Shown here piece by piece: positions 27,656 to 36,773 of a stretch of DNA of 64,000 nucleotides (its first letter is position 1; every line of letters begins with the position of its first letter). Under the pieces are notes generated by a model. It was not told the origin of the DNA. It made no database searches and saw only the letters and a list, made by a program, of their open reading frames with translations. The DNA lies in assembly GCF_024189315.1 (NCBI RefSeq), contig NZ_JAIZEO010000002.1:434001-498000 (forward strand), in the 5' to 3' direction. Both the position numbers and the translations under genes were made by a program. This stretch comes from Halobacillus sp. A5. Lineage in GTDB: Bacteria; Bacillota; Bacilli; Bacillales; Halobacillaceae.

Positions 27656-28747
27656 ATGTGGTTTGTGATTACGGCAGTGGGGATTACCCTGCTGCTTTTT
27701 TGGAAAAGGGTTTCTTTTCCTGTCGTGGAAGAGAAGAATGTATCCTCTTATTCGATTATAATCCCTGCACGCAATGAAGAAAATAACTTGAAGACGCTGC
27801 TTCCGTCGATTATATCCGGTGGGCATGAACAGGGGGAAGTGATCGTCGTAGATGATCATTCCGAAGATGGCACGCGGGAAGCAGCCGAGGCTTATGGGGT
27901 AAAGGTGATAAGCAATCCACCACTTCCTGAAGACTGGATGGGAAAATCATGGGCCTGCTATAACGGAGCTAAAGAAGCGACAGGCAAATCCCTACTATTT
28001 CTTGACGCCGATACGTGGTTCTCCACCAATGGTCCGAAAAAGCTTATCCGATACTTAGAAATGAAGGGGGAGGACGCTTTAATTACGGTCCATCCTTTCC
28101 ATTTCATGCATTCTTTTTGGGAAAAGCTCTCAGCCGTTTTTCATTTAGTTGTATTTGCGTCTTCAGGTATTACAACCATTTTTAGAGATCAGGCAGGGAC
28201 ACGCGGAGGATTCGGTCCCTGCTTACTGGTCAATGCCAATACGTATTGGAATTTAGGCGGTCATCACCCTATCCGCAGTGAAGTGGTAGAACATCTCGCG
28301 ATGGCAAGGCGGGCGGAAGCAAACGGAGTGAGGACTTATGCGTTCAGCGGCAGGAACGTTGTTAACATGCGTATGTATGCAGCCAGCTTTAAAGCCGTCG
28401 CAGAAGGATGGTCAAAAAGCTTTGCCTCAGGAGCTAAAACAGCTTCACCCCTGATGACACTTGCGAATATAGCATGGATCTCAGTCGTTATTTCATATAT
28501 TGTTAACATTCAGGGAACAGGATGGTGGGGAGTCATCGGCTATTTGTTTCTTGCTTTTTGGCTGAATCGAATTCTGAAGGATATAGGAAATTTCAGCTTC
28601 TATGATGCCCTGTTATTTCCTTTGCACTTTATCTTTTTTGCCTTAATTTTTGCTTATTCCCTGCTGAAAACTTTTCTATTTAAACAGTCAACCTGGAAGG
28701 GACGGGAAATAACCGGGAAGAAGAAAAAAGAAAAGCCTCGGTCTTAA
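27656..28747 (+). CDS. Membrane-bound family-2 glycosyltransferase (CrtQ-like)
   Basis: 363 residues. An N-terminal membrane helix (1-16) precedes a GT2 domain with YSIIIPARNEENNLKTL, VIVVDDHSEDGT and the metal-binding LFLDADTW. Then come the acceptor-site region GGFGPCLLVNANTYWNLGG and three or four C-terminal membrane helices (about 270-350). This layout is shared with the glycosyltransferases that modify C30 carotenoids (CrtQ-type) and with some lipid glycosyltransferases. No other carotenoid gene is in the window, so the acceptor remains open. It ends in a basic tail (KKKKEKPRS). Confidence 0.85.
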   Translation: MWFVITAVGITLLLFWKRVSFPVVEEKNVSSYSIIIPARNEENNLKTLLPSIISGGHEQGEVIVVDDHSEDGTREAAEAYGVKVISNPPLPEDWMGKSWACYNGAKEATGKSLLFLDADTWFSTNGPKKLIRYLEMKGEDALITVHPFHFMHSFWEKLSAVFHLVVFASSGITTIFRDQAGTRGGFGPCLLVNANTYWNLGGHHPIRSEVVEHLAMARRAEANGVRTYAFSGRNVVNMRMYAASFKAVAEGWSKSFASGAKTASPLMTLANIAWISVVISYIVNIQGTGWWGVIGYLFLAFWLNRILKDIGNFSFYDALLFPLHFIFFALIFAYSLLKTFLFKQSTWKGREITGKKKKEKPRS

Positions 28748-28953
28748 CTCTAATCTGGCTGAACAGTCATATTTTTTATTGAAACGTAATAGGGTAAGAA
28801 TGTTAGTATCGAGAATTTCTGGGTATAAGTAATTAAAGAGGGCACGTTTTATTTCGTAGACTTCTATAAGAAGCAGTTGAAAATAAGTCGAAGCTCTTAT
28901 ATCATTATGTCTATAGAGTGTCCGAGATATGATTTCCGTAGAGGAGTGAACAA

Positions 28954-29217
28954 ATGTTAAAGGAAACAGACTTTCCCACAGAAGAACTCAAAAAACAATG
29001 GATTAAGGTACGGAATAAGAAACTTGAAGAGATGGCTCAATACTTCAGACCATATTTTCATCTTACTAAGGTAAGAGAAAACAAAAGCAGCTACGAGGTG
29101 CAGGGATATTTTTATCAGCCGGGATTTGGTGAAGTGAAAATGGCCTTTGAATTTAGTTACGAGAATGTAGCTAAATATACTGACTTATTTGATGATCCTA
29201 TTGAAACACCAAAATAA
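28954..29217 (+). CDS. Small hypothetical cytoplasmic protein, 87 residues
   Basis: An 87-residue soluble protein, starting MLKETDFPTEELKKQW, mixed charged and aromatic, with no signal peptide or membrane helix. It reads as an N-terminal helix (about 8-35) followed by beta strands. The start codon has GAGGAG 8 nt upstream and a strong terminator follows (29228-29265), so it is a genuine single-gene unit. No family recognised. Confidence 0.7.
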   Translation: MLKETDFPTEELKKQWIKVRNKKLEEMAQYFRPYFHLTKVRENKSSYEVQGYFYQPGFGEVKMAFEFSYENVAKYTDLFDDPIETPK

Positions 29218-29227
29218 TTTATTCAGT

Positions 29228-29265
29228 AAACCCAGCTGAAATTTTTTCAGTTGGGTTTATTTTTT
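29228..29265 (+). terminator. Rho-independent terminator
   Basis: AAACCCAGCTGAA (29228-29240) pairs with TTCAGTTGGGTTT (29246-29258), one G-U pair, followed by ATTTTTTT. Confidence 0.85.
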
Positions 29266-29418
29266 TCAGTATTTTATTATATCTGACTGCTTGGGACAGG
29301 GGGGTGAAACCAAGGGTTTTTGAAGATTATTTCGACTTCCTTGGTTACTCAATTTACCGTCACTTAAAATAAGTTAAAGAATGCGCTGTGTCCTCCTGTA
29401 CAATGAGATTACAAGATT

Positions 29419-29991
29419 ATGATGGCAGGAGATGGTTTAGATTTGAATATAATAGGGTGGATGATTGTTGCATGCGAAATCGGATTTTGGATAGTCATCG
29501 GGTTAGGTTTAGTAATGAGATACGTGTTCAACCAGAAGAAGCTGGGGTTGTTTCTGTTAGCGTTAACTCCTGTCATTGATTTGGTTTTGCTCGTGACAAC
29601 CACTGTAGATCTATACCATGGGTCGACGGCAACGATGGCTCATGCGATTGCTGCTGTCTATATAGGTGTATCCATTGCTTTTGGTAAAAGCATGATCGAA
29701 TGGGCGGATGTACGTTTTCAATACTATATTACAAAGCAGGGGCCCCGACCGACGAAACGGACAGGTATGGATTATGCGAAACACTATTTGAAAAGCTGGG
29801 GGCAGCATGTTTTGGCTTACGTCATCGGAGCAGTTCTCCTGATCATACTCATTTACTTTGTTAGTGAGCCTGCCCAGACCGAGGCCTTAGAAGGTGCGCT
29901 TCGTCTTTGGACGGTTGTCCTCGTTATTGATTTATTAATTGCCATCAGTAACTTTATTTGGCCGAAAAAGGCAGGAAGGAAATCAATATAA
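29419..29991 (+). CDS. Conserved membrane protein of unknown function
   Basis: Up to 190 residues with five hydrophobic segments (about residues 10-32, 42-60, 70-88, 130-150, 160-180) and a hydrophilic cytoplasmic loop (about 95-128) rich in Arg, Lys and Tyr (TKQGPRPTKRTG). It ends in PKKAGRKSI. The start is uncertain: ATG 29419 lacks a good ribosome site. TTG 29443 has AGGAG upstream and begins just before the first helix, so it may be the real one. No family recognised and no linked partner. Confidence 0.7.
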   Translation: MMAGDGLDLNIIGWMIVACEIGFWIVIGLGLVMRYVFNQKKLGLFLLALTPVIDLVLLVTTTVDLYHGSTATMAHAIAAVYIGVSIAFGKSMIEWADVRFQYYITKQGPRPTKRTGMDYAKHYLKSWGQHVLAYVIGAVLLIILIYFVSEPAQTEALEGALRLWTVVLVIDLLIAISNFIWPKKAGRKSI

Positions 29992-30084
29992 TGTATAAAA
30001 AGGATCCTCAGGCTGTCGAAACAGGCTAGGACGGATGTAGACAAGTTATCTCATGGTTCCTTCATTAAAACCTAAAGAAAAGGA

Positions 30085-30175
30085 ACTGGAAAAAGCGCCA
30101 CTTTTAGCCTGACGAGGCTTGCCGTACGCATACGGAAAGTGAGTCGTTTCCTAAACCCTTCCCTATTGGTCAAGC
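30085..30175. repeat. Palindromic intergenic repeat remnant
   Basis: A gene-free stretch between two converging genes contains GCCGTACGCATACGG and GTTTCCTAAACCCTT. The latter closely matches GTTTCCTAAGCCCCTT at 44172-44187, another gene-free region. CAGGCTGTCGA at 30010 also recurs at 43021. These look like decayed copies of short repeated intergenic elements. No gene is seen in 29992-30228. Confidence 0.4.
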
Positions 30176-30228
30176 AAGGAATGGTTAAACTTTTGTGATA
30201 AAAGTGAAAACGATGGTTTCTCAACAAA

Positions 30229-31173
30229 CTAAGGATCCAAAGCTGGCTGAGCTTTGGATCCTGTCTTTAAATCACTATAATATGCCTCAATTACCTCAAT
30301 AATCGTGCCAAGTGTCTGCTCTTTAAAAGAGTCGGGTACAGATGTGCCGCCCGGGTTGCTGTAATAGTAAGCTCCAATTTCCTTATTGTAGGAAAAGCCG
30401 ATCTCTTCTAAAGCCTTCTGAAGTGCATCTGGTAATTCGTTCAATCCGGTTTCTTGAGTAAAGTATTCGGTGGGATAAACCCAGACATCGACATCTGTTA
30501 ATCCTGTGTGAACAACAAAAAGATCTTGATCATATTGTGAAATCCATTGATTCTTAGAGAAAAGTGATACGCCGGATCCTTCAAGATGTGAGATCCCATC
30601 AAGGTTAATACCGAATATCTCATTGACCAATGCACGTATTTCATCACCGTTTACCTTTCCGTCGAGGGTCTGCATATAAAGATTCATGACTTCTGCTTTT
30701 GAAAGGTTATTAATGTAGCTGTGATCGACTTCTTTCGGATTTAGTGATTGTTTGACTCCTTCAATAATGTTGTCTGGATAGCCGTTTGAATTCCCTGCAT
30801 CTAAATCTGACACAGCATTTAGGTCTATGTTATATACTTGATTGATTATCTTTCGTACCTTTTCAGGAGGCACTTTCTCTTCAAAATGGTCTAGGTAGCT
30901 GTCCATGATTTCAACTTTCGGCATTTCATTGATCGTTTTTAAAGCGTCTTCAATAGGAAGAGACCCTTTTGTTTTTTCTCTTAAGGTTTTATAGACACCT
31001 TCGATAATTTCAGCGGTGTACTTAAGATCTTCCTGTTGTTTAAGCTGTTGTTTCCAGCTCATCACTTCAGCATCTTGAGAAGGTGCACAGACAGCAGCTC
31101 CTGTCATAACCATAGATAAAAGCACTGAAGCCACGATTTGTTTTTTCAAGTATTTAAACAATAGACTCATCAT
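30229..31173 (-). CDS. Secreted protein with two internal repeats, unknown function
   Basis: 314 residues. An N-terminal signal peptide (hydrophobic about 12-28) is followed by two homologous units. Residues 56-124 and 136-197 share the pattern IIEGV, K(A/V)E(V/I)M(D/N)xY, EK/GKV, (L/I)xN(Q/E)(V/I)(Y/F)xI(D/N)L, then a short Ser-x-Leu end. A C-terminal domain (about 200-314) rich in Tyr and Asp follows. It is acidic, as expected of a halophile's exported protein. GGAGG lies just before the two adjacent ATGs (31173 and 31170). The last codons form a 13-bp inverted repeat (30232-30262) that may end transcription. No family recognised. Confidence 0.75.
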   Translation of the reverse strand: MMSLLFKYLKKQIVASVLLSMVMTGAAVCAPSQDAEVMSWKQQLKQQEDLKYTAEIIEGVYKTLREKTKGSLPIEDALKTINEMPKVEIMDSYLDHFEEKVPPEKVRKIINQVYNIDLNAVSDLDAGNSNGYPDNIIEGVKQSLNPKEVDHSYINNLSKAEVMNLYMQTLDGKVNGDEIRALVNEIFGINLDGISHLEGSGVSLFSKNQWISQYDQDLFVVHTGLTDVDVWVYPTEYFTQETGLNELPDALQKALEEIGFSYNKEIGAYYYSNPGGTSVPDSFKEQTLGTIIEVIEAYYSDLKTGSKAQPALDP

Positions 31174-31280
31174 TTAACCTCCACTTCATTAGTAGATTTC
31201 TTTACAAGAAAGTATGCTCTACCATTTAGTATCGGTCAAATTCATTCACTTTTCAGGGTGGCCTTTAAGTGAAAAGGAGC

Positions 31281-32690
31281 TTAAATGAAGAAAGACAGTG
31301 CGAAATAGCCTGCTGCGGCAGTTCCAGCGGCAATTAATGCCGGCTTAAGCTTGAATTTAGCATACTCAATCGTATTTAAGTTTAAAATTCCAGCAGAAGT
31401 GTTGGTATCGTCGCTGAGTGGAGAAGAGAAGGCTCCGAACGTCCCACTTGCAAATACGGCTCCAATTGTAATCGGTAATGAACTGCCCGCTGTTACGGCA
31501 ATGGAGAGAGCAACAGGCATGAGGATTCCCCACGTGCCCCACGCTGAGCCGATGAAGTAGGAAAGTCCGCATCCTACAACAAAGATGACGACGGCTACAT
31601 AATTTTCAGGAATCCAGTCAAACCATTTGGATATTGCATCAGCAAACTCCAGTGCCTCTGTTCCTTTACTTAACCCCCACACCATCGCAAGCAGTAAAAT
31701 AACATTCATCATATCATTACCGCCATCGATCAATCCGTCCATCATCTTCTTGAGGTGTTCTTTTTTAATTTTTAAGTAAACAACAAACCAGACAATAGTG
31801 ACAACAACTGCTAACACCATAGCATCTAATACACCATCGTTAATTAACGCTCCAATCCCTGATTTTCCTTCTTCAACGCCTACCGCATACATAAAGACAA
31901 AGGTGAGAAGAATCACACTGAAGAGAGGAATAATTAAGTTCCACGGTTTAGCTGGAAGATCCTGCATCACGGCGGGGTGACAGTCTTCCCAGCGGTCATC
32001 TTCCTCATCCTTTGTTTCCTCGGGAGTCTTTTCTTTATCGTTTGCAGGCTTTCCTTTGTGGAAGAAGCTTAAATAAAACCCTAAAATCAGCATGGCAAAA
32101 GCGAAGAAGTTATAAGGAATACTTTGAAGGAAAAGCGTATAGGCATCTCCTTCGGTACCAGCTTGATGGAGAGACAGATCCACTACTGAAGTCATGTACC
32201 CTACAAAAGCAGTGGCGACTGGTATTAAAACAACCAGAGGAGTTGCTGTTGTTTCAATAACGAAGGCCAGCTCCTGCTTGGCCATCGGGATTTTCTTTCG
32301 CATTGCTTTCATAACAGGACCAATTGTTACGATACGGAAGCTTGGAGCAGCAAATGTACCGACAGAAGAGACCCAGGTCAGTATAAATGCACCGCGTTTA
32401 TTTTCAATTCGTTCTGTGGCTGCTTTAACAAATCCTTTAATCCCGCCTGACATACGGACTAATCCAATTAAAGCAGAAAAAGCATATAAAAAAATAATAA
32501 TCTTTAAATTACTTTCGTCAGATAAACCTTCCATAATAAATTGAAGGGTTTTGATCATTCCATTTAACCAGTGAGGATCTACTAAATACCCGGCAACTAC
32601 TACACCGAATAATAAACTGGGAATAACCTGTTTTGTCCATATTGCAGCTGCGATTACAACAATAAAAGGAATGACCGAAATAAATTCCAT
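31281..32690 (-). CDS. NhaC-family Na+/H+ antiporter
   Basis: About 469 residues with 11-12 membrane helices. Two inverted halves show the family's discontinuous-helix motifs: GTFAAPSFRIVTIGPV with ETTATPLVVLIPVATAF in the first half, and GSAWGTWGILMPVALS with ASGTFGAFSSPLSDDTNTSA (shown in part) in the second. An acidic cytoplasmic loop lies at about 220-250 (DKEKTPEETKDEEDD). It should export Na+ in exchange for protons, important in a halophile; some relatives exchange organic acids. ATG 32690 has AGAGGTGG upstream, and eight codons before it are left out. It is divergent from the kdg operon. Confidence 0.85.
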   Translation of the reverse strand: MEFISVIPFIVVIAAAIWTKQVIPSLLFGVVVAGYLVDPHWLNGMIKTLQFIMEGLSDESNLKIIIFLYAFSALIGLVRMSGGIKGFVKAATERIENKRGAFILTWVSSVGTFAAPSFRIVTIGPVMKAMRKKIPMAKQELAFVIETTATPLVVLIPVATAFVGYMTSVVDLSLHQAGTEGDAYTLFLQSIPYNFFAFAMLILGFYLSFFHKGKPANDKEKTPEETKDEEDDRWEDCHPAVMQDLPAKPWNLIIPLFSVILLTFVFMYAVGVEEGKSGIGALINDGVLDAMVLAVVVTIVWFVVYLKIKKEHLKKMMDGLIDGGNDMMNVILLLAMVWGLSKGTEALEFADAISKWFDWIPENYVAVVIFVVGCGLSYFIGSAWGTWGILMPVALSIAVTAGSSLPITIGAVFASGTFGAFSSPLSDDTNTSAGILNLNTIEYAKFKLKPALIAAGTAAAGYFALSFFI

Positions 32691-32833
32691 GCTGCCACCT
32701 CTTCCATAGCTCATTTACTTCATTAGCTTGAGTGAAGAGGGACAATAGTATTCATTAGATTATGAAAAAAGCCGGAGAGGAACTATGATATAAGGTCAGG
32801 AAACTTTTCTGCAATTTTTTTTAGAAAAAAAGG

Positions 32834-32895
32834 TTGTAAAACGCTTTCATAAAATTTATACTTAACTAAATCGATTTACTAAACCGATTTAGTAA
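32834..32895 (+). promoter_or_regulatory. kdg operon promoter with cre and KdgR operator
   Basis: A -35 TTGTAA (32834-32839) and -10 TATACT (32857-32862) are 17 nt apart. GTAAAACGCTTTCA (32836-32849) matches the CcpA cre consensus at 12 of 14 positions and overlaps the -35. Just after the -10 lies a perfect palindrome TTACTAAACCGATTTAGTAA (32876-32895), with a related AAATCGATTT next to it. This is the expected place for a LacI-family repressor, here the KdgR encoded first in the operon. Confidence 0.75.
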
Positions 32896-32925
32896 AAATC
32901 CTGAAGACAGATTTGAGGTTGTAAA

Positions 32926-33951
32926 ATGATGAGAACTGTGACGATGGCAGATGTGGCTAAGCATGCAAATGTCTCCAAAAGTACTGTTTCGCAATATTTA
33001 AATAAACGCTATGACTACATGGGTGAAAAAACAAAGCTGAGAATTGAGGAAGCCATCAAAGAGCTCGGCTATCAGCCTAATATTGTAGCAAGGAGCCTGA
33101 AACAGAAATCCACGAAAACAATTGGTGTAATCGTGGCTAATATACTTCACACTTTTTCTACTGAAGTAAGCAGAGCCATTGAAGATGTATGCCAGCTAGC
33201 CGACTTCCACACGATCATTTGTAACGCTGATGATGATCCGGCGAAAGAAAAGAAGTACATTGAAATGTTGAGAGCTAAACAGGTTGACGGGTTAATTATT
33301 TTTCCAACAGGAAATAACCGCGATTTATATAAAAGAATGCTCGACGAGAAGTATCCAGTCGTATTCCTGGACCGCCCTGTCCCGGATATATCCGTCTCAT
33401 CAGTCATGTTGAATAATGAAAAAGCTTCTGAAATCGCGGTAAATCATTTTTATGAGAAAGGGCACCGGCGAATTGCAATGATAACGGCTTCAATTGCTGA
33501 GAATGTATCCCCGAGAGTAGAGAGAATCGACGGCTTTAAAAAAGCTCTCCGCGCTTTGAATCTTGTGGTTATAGAAGAATATGTGAAAAGTGTTCAGCCG
33601 GATGAGGTGAAGGAGGCGCTGAGAGAGATGTGGCGGGCCGGCGAACCTCCTGAGGCGATATTAGCTGGGAACGATCGTGTGTTGAAAGAGATTTTAACGT
33701 TCGTCAAAGAGAATGGCCTGTCTATCCCGGCTGACCTCTCAATCATCGGAATTGATGATGTGCCTTACGCGGATTTCTACAATCCCCCTTTAACAACAGT
33801 CGCACAGCCTACTTTTCAAATGGGTAAAACGGCAGCTGAGGTGCTGCTTGATAAAATTCATAAAAAGGAGCCGGAGGATGACAGACCGGATGACCGGTTT
33901 GATCCGGAGTTAATCATACGTGCTTCAGTGTTAGAGAAAGGAGGAGTTTAA
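32926..33951 (+). CDS. kdgR: LacI-family repressor of the ketodeoxygluconate operon
   Basis: 341 residues. The N-terminal LacI helix-turn-helix (TMADVAKHANVSKSTVSQYLN, shown in part, and the hinge NIVARSLKQ) is followed by a periplasmic-binding-type effector domain (about 65-340). It is the first gene of an operon containing kdgK and kdgA, as in B. subtilis kdgRKAT, and a perfect palindrome lies between promoter and gene. It likely senses 2-keto-3-deoxygluconate or its phosphate. Two ATGs are adjacent (32926, 32929); GAGG lies upstream. Function is inferred from family and context. Confidence 0.85.
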   Translation: MMRTVTMADVAKHANVSKSTVSQYLNKRYDYMGEKTKLRIEEAIKELGYQPNIVARSLKQKSTKTIGVIVANILHTFSTEVSRAIEDVCQLADFHTIICNADDDPAKEKKYIEMLRAKQVDGLIIFPTGNNRDLYKRMLDEKYPVVFLDRPVPDISVSSVMLNNEKASEIAVNHFYEKGHRRIAMITASIAENVSPRVERIDGFKKALRALNLVVIEEYVKSVQPDEVKEALREMWRAGEPPEAILAGNDRVLKEILTFVKENGLSIPADLSIIGIDDVPYADFYNPPLTTVAQPTFQMGKTAAEVLLDKIHKKEPEDDRPDDRFDPELIIRASVLEKGGV

Positions 33952-33953
33952 TC

Positions 33954-34910
33954 ATGAATAGAGATGTCATCACGATTGGGGATGCAATGGTCACCTTTAA
34001 TCCTTCCCGCCAGGGGCCGATGCGTTTTGCTTCATCATTTGAACGGAAAGCAGGAGGCGCTGAATTTAACTTTGCTATAGGGTGTGCCCGGCTCGGTTTA
34101 CAGACAGGGTGGATCAGCCGCTTAGGAAACGATGAATTTGGTAAATTTATTCGAAATTTTGCTCGCGGGGAAGGAATTGACGTAACGGATGTAAAATTAC
34201 TCGACGGCTATCCAACATCGTTAAACTTCAAGGAAATTAACGAGGACGGAAGCGGGAGGACCTTTTACTATAGAGAGAATTCACCCACTCAGGAGTTAAC
34301 GGAACAGTCTCTTACCGAAGAAACCTTCGCTCAGTGTAAACTTCTTCATATTAGTGGGGTTTTTGCAGCTATTGATCCAGATAAAAACATTCCTTTGTTA
34401 AAGAGAGCAGCTGTTCTCGCCAGAAACGCCGGGGCTGTCGTTTCACTCGACCCTAACATTCGGTTAAAGCTGTGGGATAAGCATCAAGCTAAAGCAAAAA
34501 TTACTGAGCTGCTAAGTTATGTAGATGTGCTGCTCACTGGTGATGAAGAAGCTGACTTGTTGTTTGGCACAAATGAAATTAAAGAAGTAATAGAGATTTG
34601 TACAACCTTTGGGATTTCAACGATGGCTATGAAAAAAGGAGAATACGGAGCTGCGGCATATCATGAAGGTCAAACAATTGAAATGGCAGCGGTTCTCCCA
34701 GGTAAAGTAGTCGATACAGTAGGAGCAGGTGATGGGTTTGATGCAGGATTTATTTATGGTCTGCTCAAGCAGTGGCCGCTTAAACGTATTCTGCACATGG
34801 CCAATACGATAGGTTCAATGGTTGTTAGTGTCACGGGGGACAATGAAGGTTTACCGGAGCTTGAGGATGTTCTGGTGAAGCTTGGAGAAAAAGAGTTAAT
34901 TGAGAGGTGA
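33954..34910 (+). CDS. kdgK: PfkB-family sugar kinase, probable 2-keto-3-deoxygluconate kinase
   Basis: 318 residues, ribokinase fold. N-terminal ITIGDAMVTFNP and GGAEFNFAIGCARLG, a middle SLDPNIRLKLW and the catalytic DTVGAGDGFDAGF are typical. KDG kinase phosphorylates 2-keto-3-deoxygluconate at O6; neighbouring KdgA then splits the product. Start ATG 33954 has GGAGGAG upstream and lies 2 bp from the kdgR stop. The next gene begins 4 bp after its stop. Substrate assignment rests mainly on the linked kdgA and kdgR. Confidence 0.88.
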   Translation: MNRDVITIGDAMVTFNPSRQGPMRFASSFERKAGGAEFNFAIGCARLGLQTGWISRLGNDEFGKFIRNFARGEGIDVTDVKLLDGYPTSLNFKEINEDGSGRTFYYRENSPTQELTEQSLTEETFAQCKLLHISGVFAAIDPDKNIPLLKRAAVLARNAGAVVSLDPNIRLKLWDKHQAKAKITELLSYVDVLLTGDEEADLLFGTNEIKEVIEICTTFGISTMAMKKGEYGAAAYHEGQTIEMAAVLPGKVVDTVGAGDGFDAGFIYGLLKQWPLKRILHMANTIGSMVVSVTGDNEGLPELEDVLVKLGEKELIER

Positions 34911-34914
34911 GAGC

Positions 34915-35562
34915 ATGAATCTTCAAATTGCGCTGGACCGGCTTACTGATGAAGAATGCATGACGATATTAAGTGAAACGAATGAATATGTGGACTGGAT
35001 TGAAATTGGGACGGGTGTAATTAAAGAGTATGGAATGTCAATAGTACGAAGGGTAAGAGATCACTATCCAGACGCAGTGATTGTGGCTGATATGAAAACG
35101 TGTGATGCAGGAGCGCATGAAGCTGCACAGGTGTTTGAAGCGGGAGCAGATATTACAACAGTAATGGCCTTTGCTGCTGATCAAACGATTAAAGATATGG
35201 TCCAGAAAGCAAAAGAGTGTAGCGGAAGGATAATGGTTGATTTACTTAATGTAGCCGATTCGGGGAGGGTGACGGAGCTTCATACTTTAGGTATAGACCT
35301 GGTGAGCCTTCATTTTGGCAAAGACATGCAGCAAAACAATGAAATGGATCAGTCTTTATTTGAACTTGTTAAGGATTCTCGCCATTTAGAAGTAGCGGTT
35401 GCAGGAGGGATTAATCTTCAATCGTTACCCGCTATACTTTCTCATCAGCCTGACACAGTAATTGCGGGCAGCGCCATTACAAAAGCGAAAGATCATAAAG
35501 AAGCAGCAAAAAAAATGAAGGAGGTCATCCAATCTTATGAAACAAACAATACACACCGTTAG
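34915..35562 (+). CDS. hxlA: 3-hexulose-6-phosphate synthase family (orotidine-decarboxylase superfamily)
   Basis: About 215 residues forming a TIM barrel of the HPS/KGPDC type. The superfamily catalytic motif DxKxxD appears as ADMKTCDAG (about residue 60), with EIGTG (about 33) and VAGGI near the C-terminus. HPS condenses formaldehyde with ribulose 5-phosphate; close relatives decarboxylate 3-keto-L-gulonate 6-phosphate. The following isomerase gene favours HPS. The 26-bp overlap with that gene couples translation. ATG 34915 with AGAGGTGAGAG is used; a longer start at 34900 would overlap kdgK. Its presence inside a ketodeoxygluconate operon is unusual. Confidence 0.85.
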   Translation: MNLQIALDRLTDEECMTILSETNEYVDWIEIGTGVIKEYGMSIVRRVRDHYPDAVIVADMKTCDAGAHEAAQVFEAGADITTVMAFAADQTIKDMVQKAKECSGRIMVDLLNVADSGRVTELHTLGIDLVSLHFGKDMQQNNEMDQSLFELVKDSRHLEVAVAGGINLQSLPAILSHQPDTVIAGSAITKAKDHKEAAKKMKEVIQSYETNNTHR

Positions 35563-36091
35563 TTATGAAGTTAGCCAGGTGCTGGCTGGTATAGACGAGG
35601 AGCAGGCGGTCAGAGCGGCCCGGTCAATTGAAGAGGCAGGTAGAATTTTTGTAACAGGAGAAGGGCGCTCCGGATTAATGGGAAAAGCTTTCGCTATGAG
35701 GCTGATGCATGCCGGTTACGAGGTTTACGTAACCGGAGAAACTATCACCCCGAGTATTCAGGAGGGAGATTTACTGCTGGCTATATCTGGTTCAGGTTCC
35801 ACATCTTCTATATGTCAATTTGCAGAAAAAGCTAAGCAGCAAGGGGCTGTGATTACAGCAGTGACAACAAATAAGGACTCTCTATTAGCAGAAGTCAGTG
35901 ATCATATGGTTATTGTACCGGCAGCTACGAAGAAAAGACTTCCTGAAGAGCCGGATACGATTCAGCCTCTGGGGAATCAGTTCGACCAATCTCTGCATTT
36001 ACTTTTAGATGCCATTATTATTTATGCCGTAGATCAATCAAAGAAAACAGACAATGAAGAAATGACCGGCCGTCACGCCAATCTCGAATAG
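35537..36091 (+). CDS. hxlB: 6-phospho-3-hexuloisomerase
   Basis: 184 residues, one SIS sugar-isomerase domain: FVTGEGRSGLMGKAFAMRL (shown in part), AISGSGSTSSI and the C-terminal GNQFDQSLHLLLDA. PHI turns 3-hexulose 6-phosphate into fructose 6-phosphate, the second step of the ribulose-monophosphate pathway. It overlaps hxlA by 26 bp with its own GGAGGT site. The pair could fix and detoxify formaldehyde or, in reverse, make ribulose 5-phosphate. Neighbouring kdgA starts 13 bp later. Confidence 0.88.
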   Translation: MKQTIHTVSYEVSQVLAGIDEEQAVRAARSIEEAGRIFVTGEGRSGLMGKAFAMRLMHAGYEVYVTGETITPSIQEGDLLLAISGSGSTSSICQFAEKAKQQGAVITAVTTNKDSLLAEVSDHMVIVPAATKKRLPEEPDTIQPLGNQFDQSLHLLLDAIIIYAVDQSKKTDNEEMTGRHANLE

Positions 36092-36104
36092 GAGGAATCC
36101 ATTT

Positions 36105-36722
36105 ATGAATCAAATCTTACAGCAGGCAAAAGTCATTCCCGTCGTACGAAAAGCGAACGTAGATAACATACTCCCGATAGCTGAAGCTTTAGAAACTGGA
36201 GGCATAAATGTTATCGAAATTACTGCCGAAACTCCTGACGTTGAAGAATTGATTAAACAAGTACGAAACAGCAGTTTAGACATTTTAGTAGGAGCTGGAA
36301 CGGTGTTAGACGCAGAAACAGCAAAGGCGGTTATTGCTGCCGGCGCCCAGTTTATTGTTTCCCCGACATTAAATAAGGAAGCGATCCGTCTGGCTAACCG
36401 CTATGGTATTCCCTTTATCAGCGGGGCGCTGACACCTACTGAGGTGTTAACGGCTTATGAAGCAGGAGCAGCTATGGTCAAAATCTTTCCTGCAGGCTCA
36501 ATGGGACCTGATTATATTAAAAACATTCGGGGTCCGCTCCCGCATATTCCAATTATGGCCACAGGAGGAATTCATTTAGAGAACATGAATGAATACTTTC
36601 AAGCGGGGGCCGGGGCTGTAGGTGTCGGCAGTCAGCTTGTATCAGCAGATCAGTTAACTTCGGGTGAGGATTACCGCAGATTAACAACAGAAGCGGAACG
36701 TTATATTCGTAAGGCTCAATAA
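36105..36722 (+). CDS. kdgA: KHG/KDPG aldolase
   Basis: 205 residues, class-I aldolase TIM barrel. It splits 2-keto-3-deoxy-6-phosphogluconate into pyruvate and glyceraldehyde 3-phosphate. Conserved AKVIPVVR, the catalytic Glu in VIEITAETP, VGAGTVLD and the Schiff-base lysine in AAMVKIFPAGSMG are visible. With the upstream kinase it completes the lower Entner-Doudoroff/uronate route. The ribosome site AGGAGG precedes ATG 36105. The TRAP transporter genes follow 51 bp after its stop. Confidence 0.95.
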   Translation: MNQILQQAKVIPVVRKANVDNILPIAEALETGGINVIEITAETPDVEELIKQVRNSSLDILVGAGTVLDAETAKAVIAAGAQFIVSPTLNKEAIRLANRYGIPFISGALTPTEVLTAYEAGAAMVKIFPAGSMGPDYIKNIRGPLPHIPIMATGGIHLENMNEYFQAGAGAVGVGSQLVSADQLTSGEDYRRLTTEAERYIRKAQ

Positions 36723-36773
36723 TTTTTATCATTCTATGAAAGCGTGTTCAAAACAGCGCAGGAGGGAGCATAT

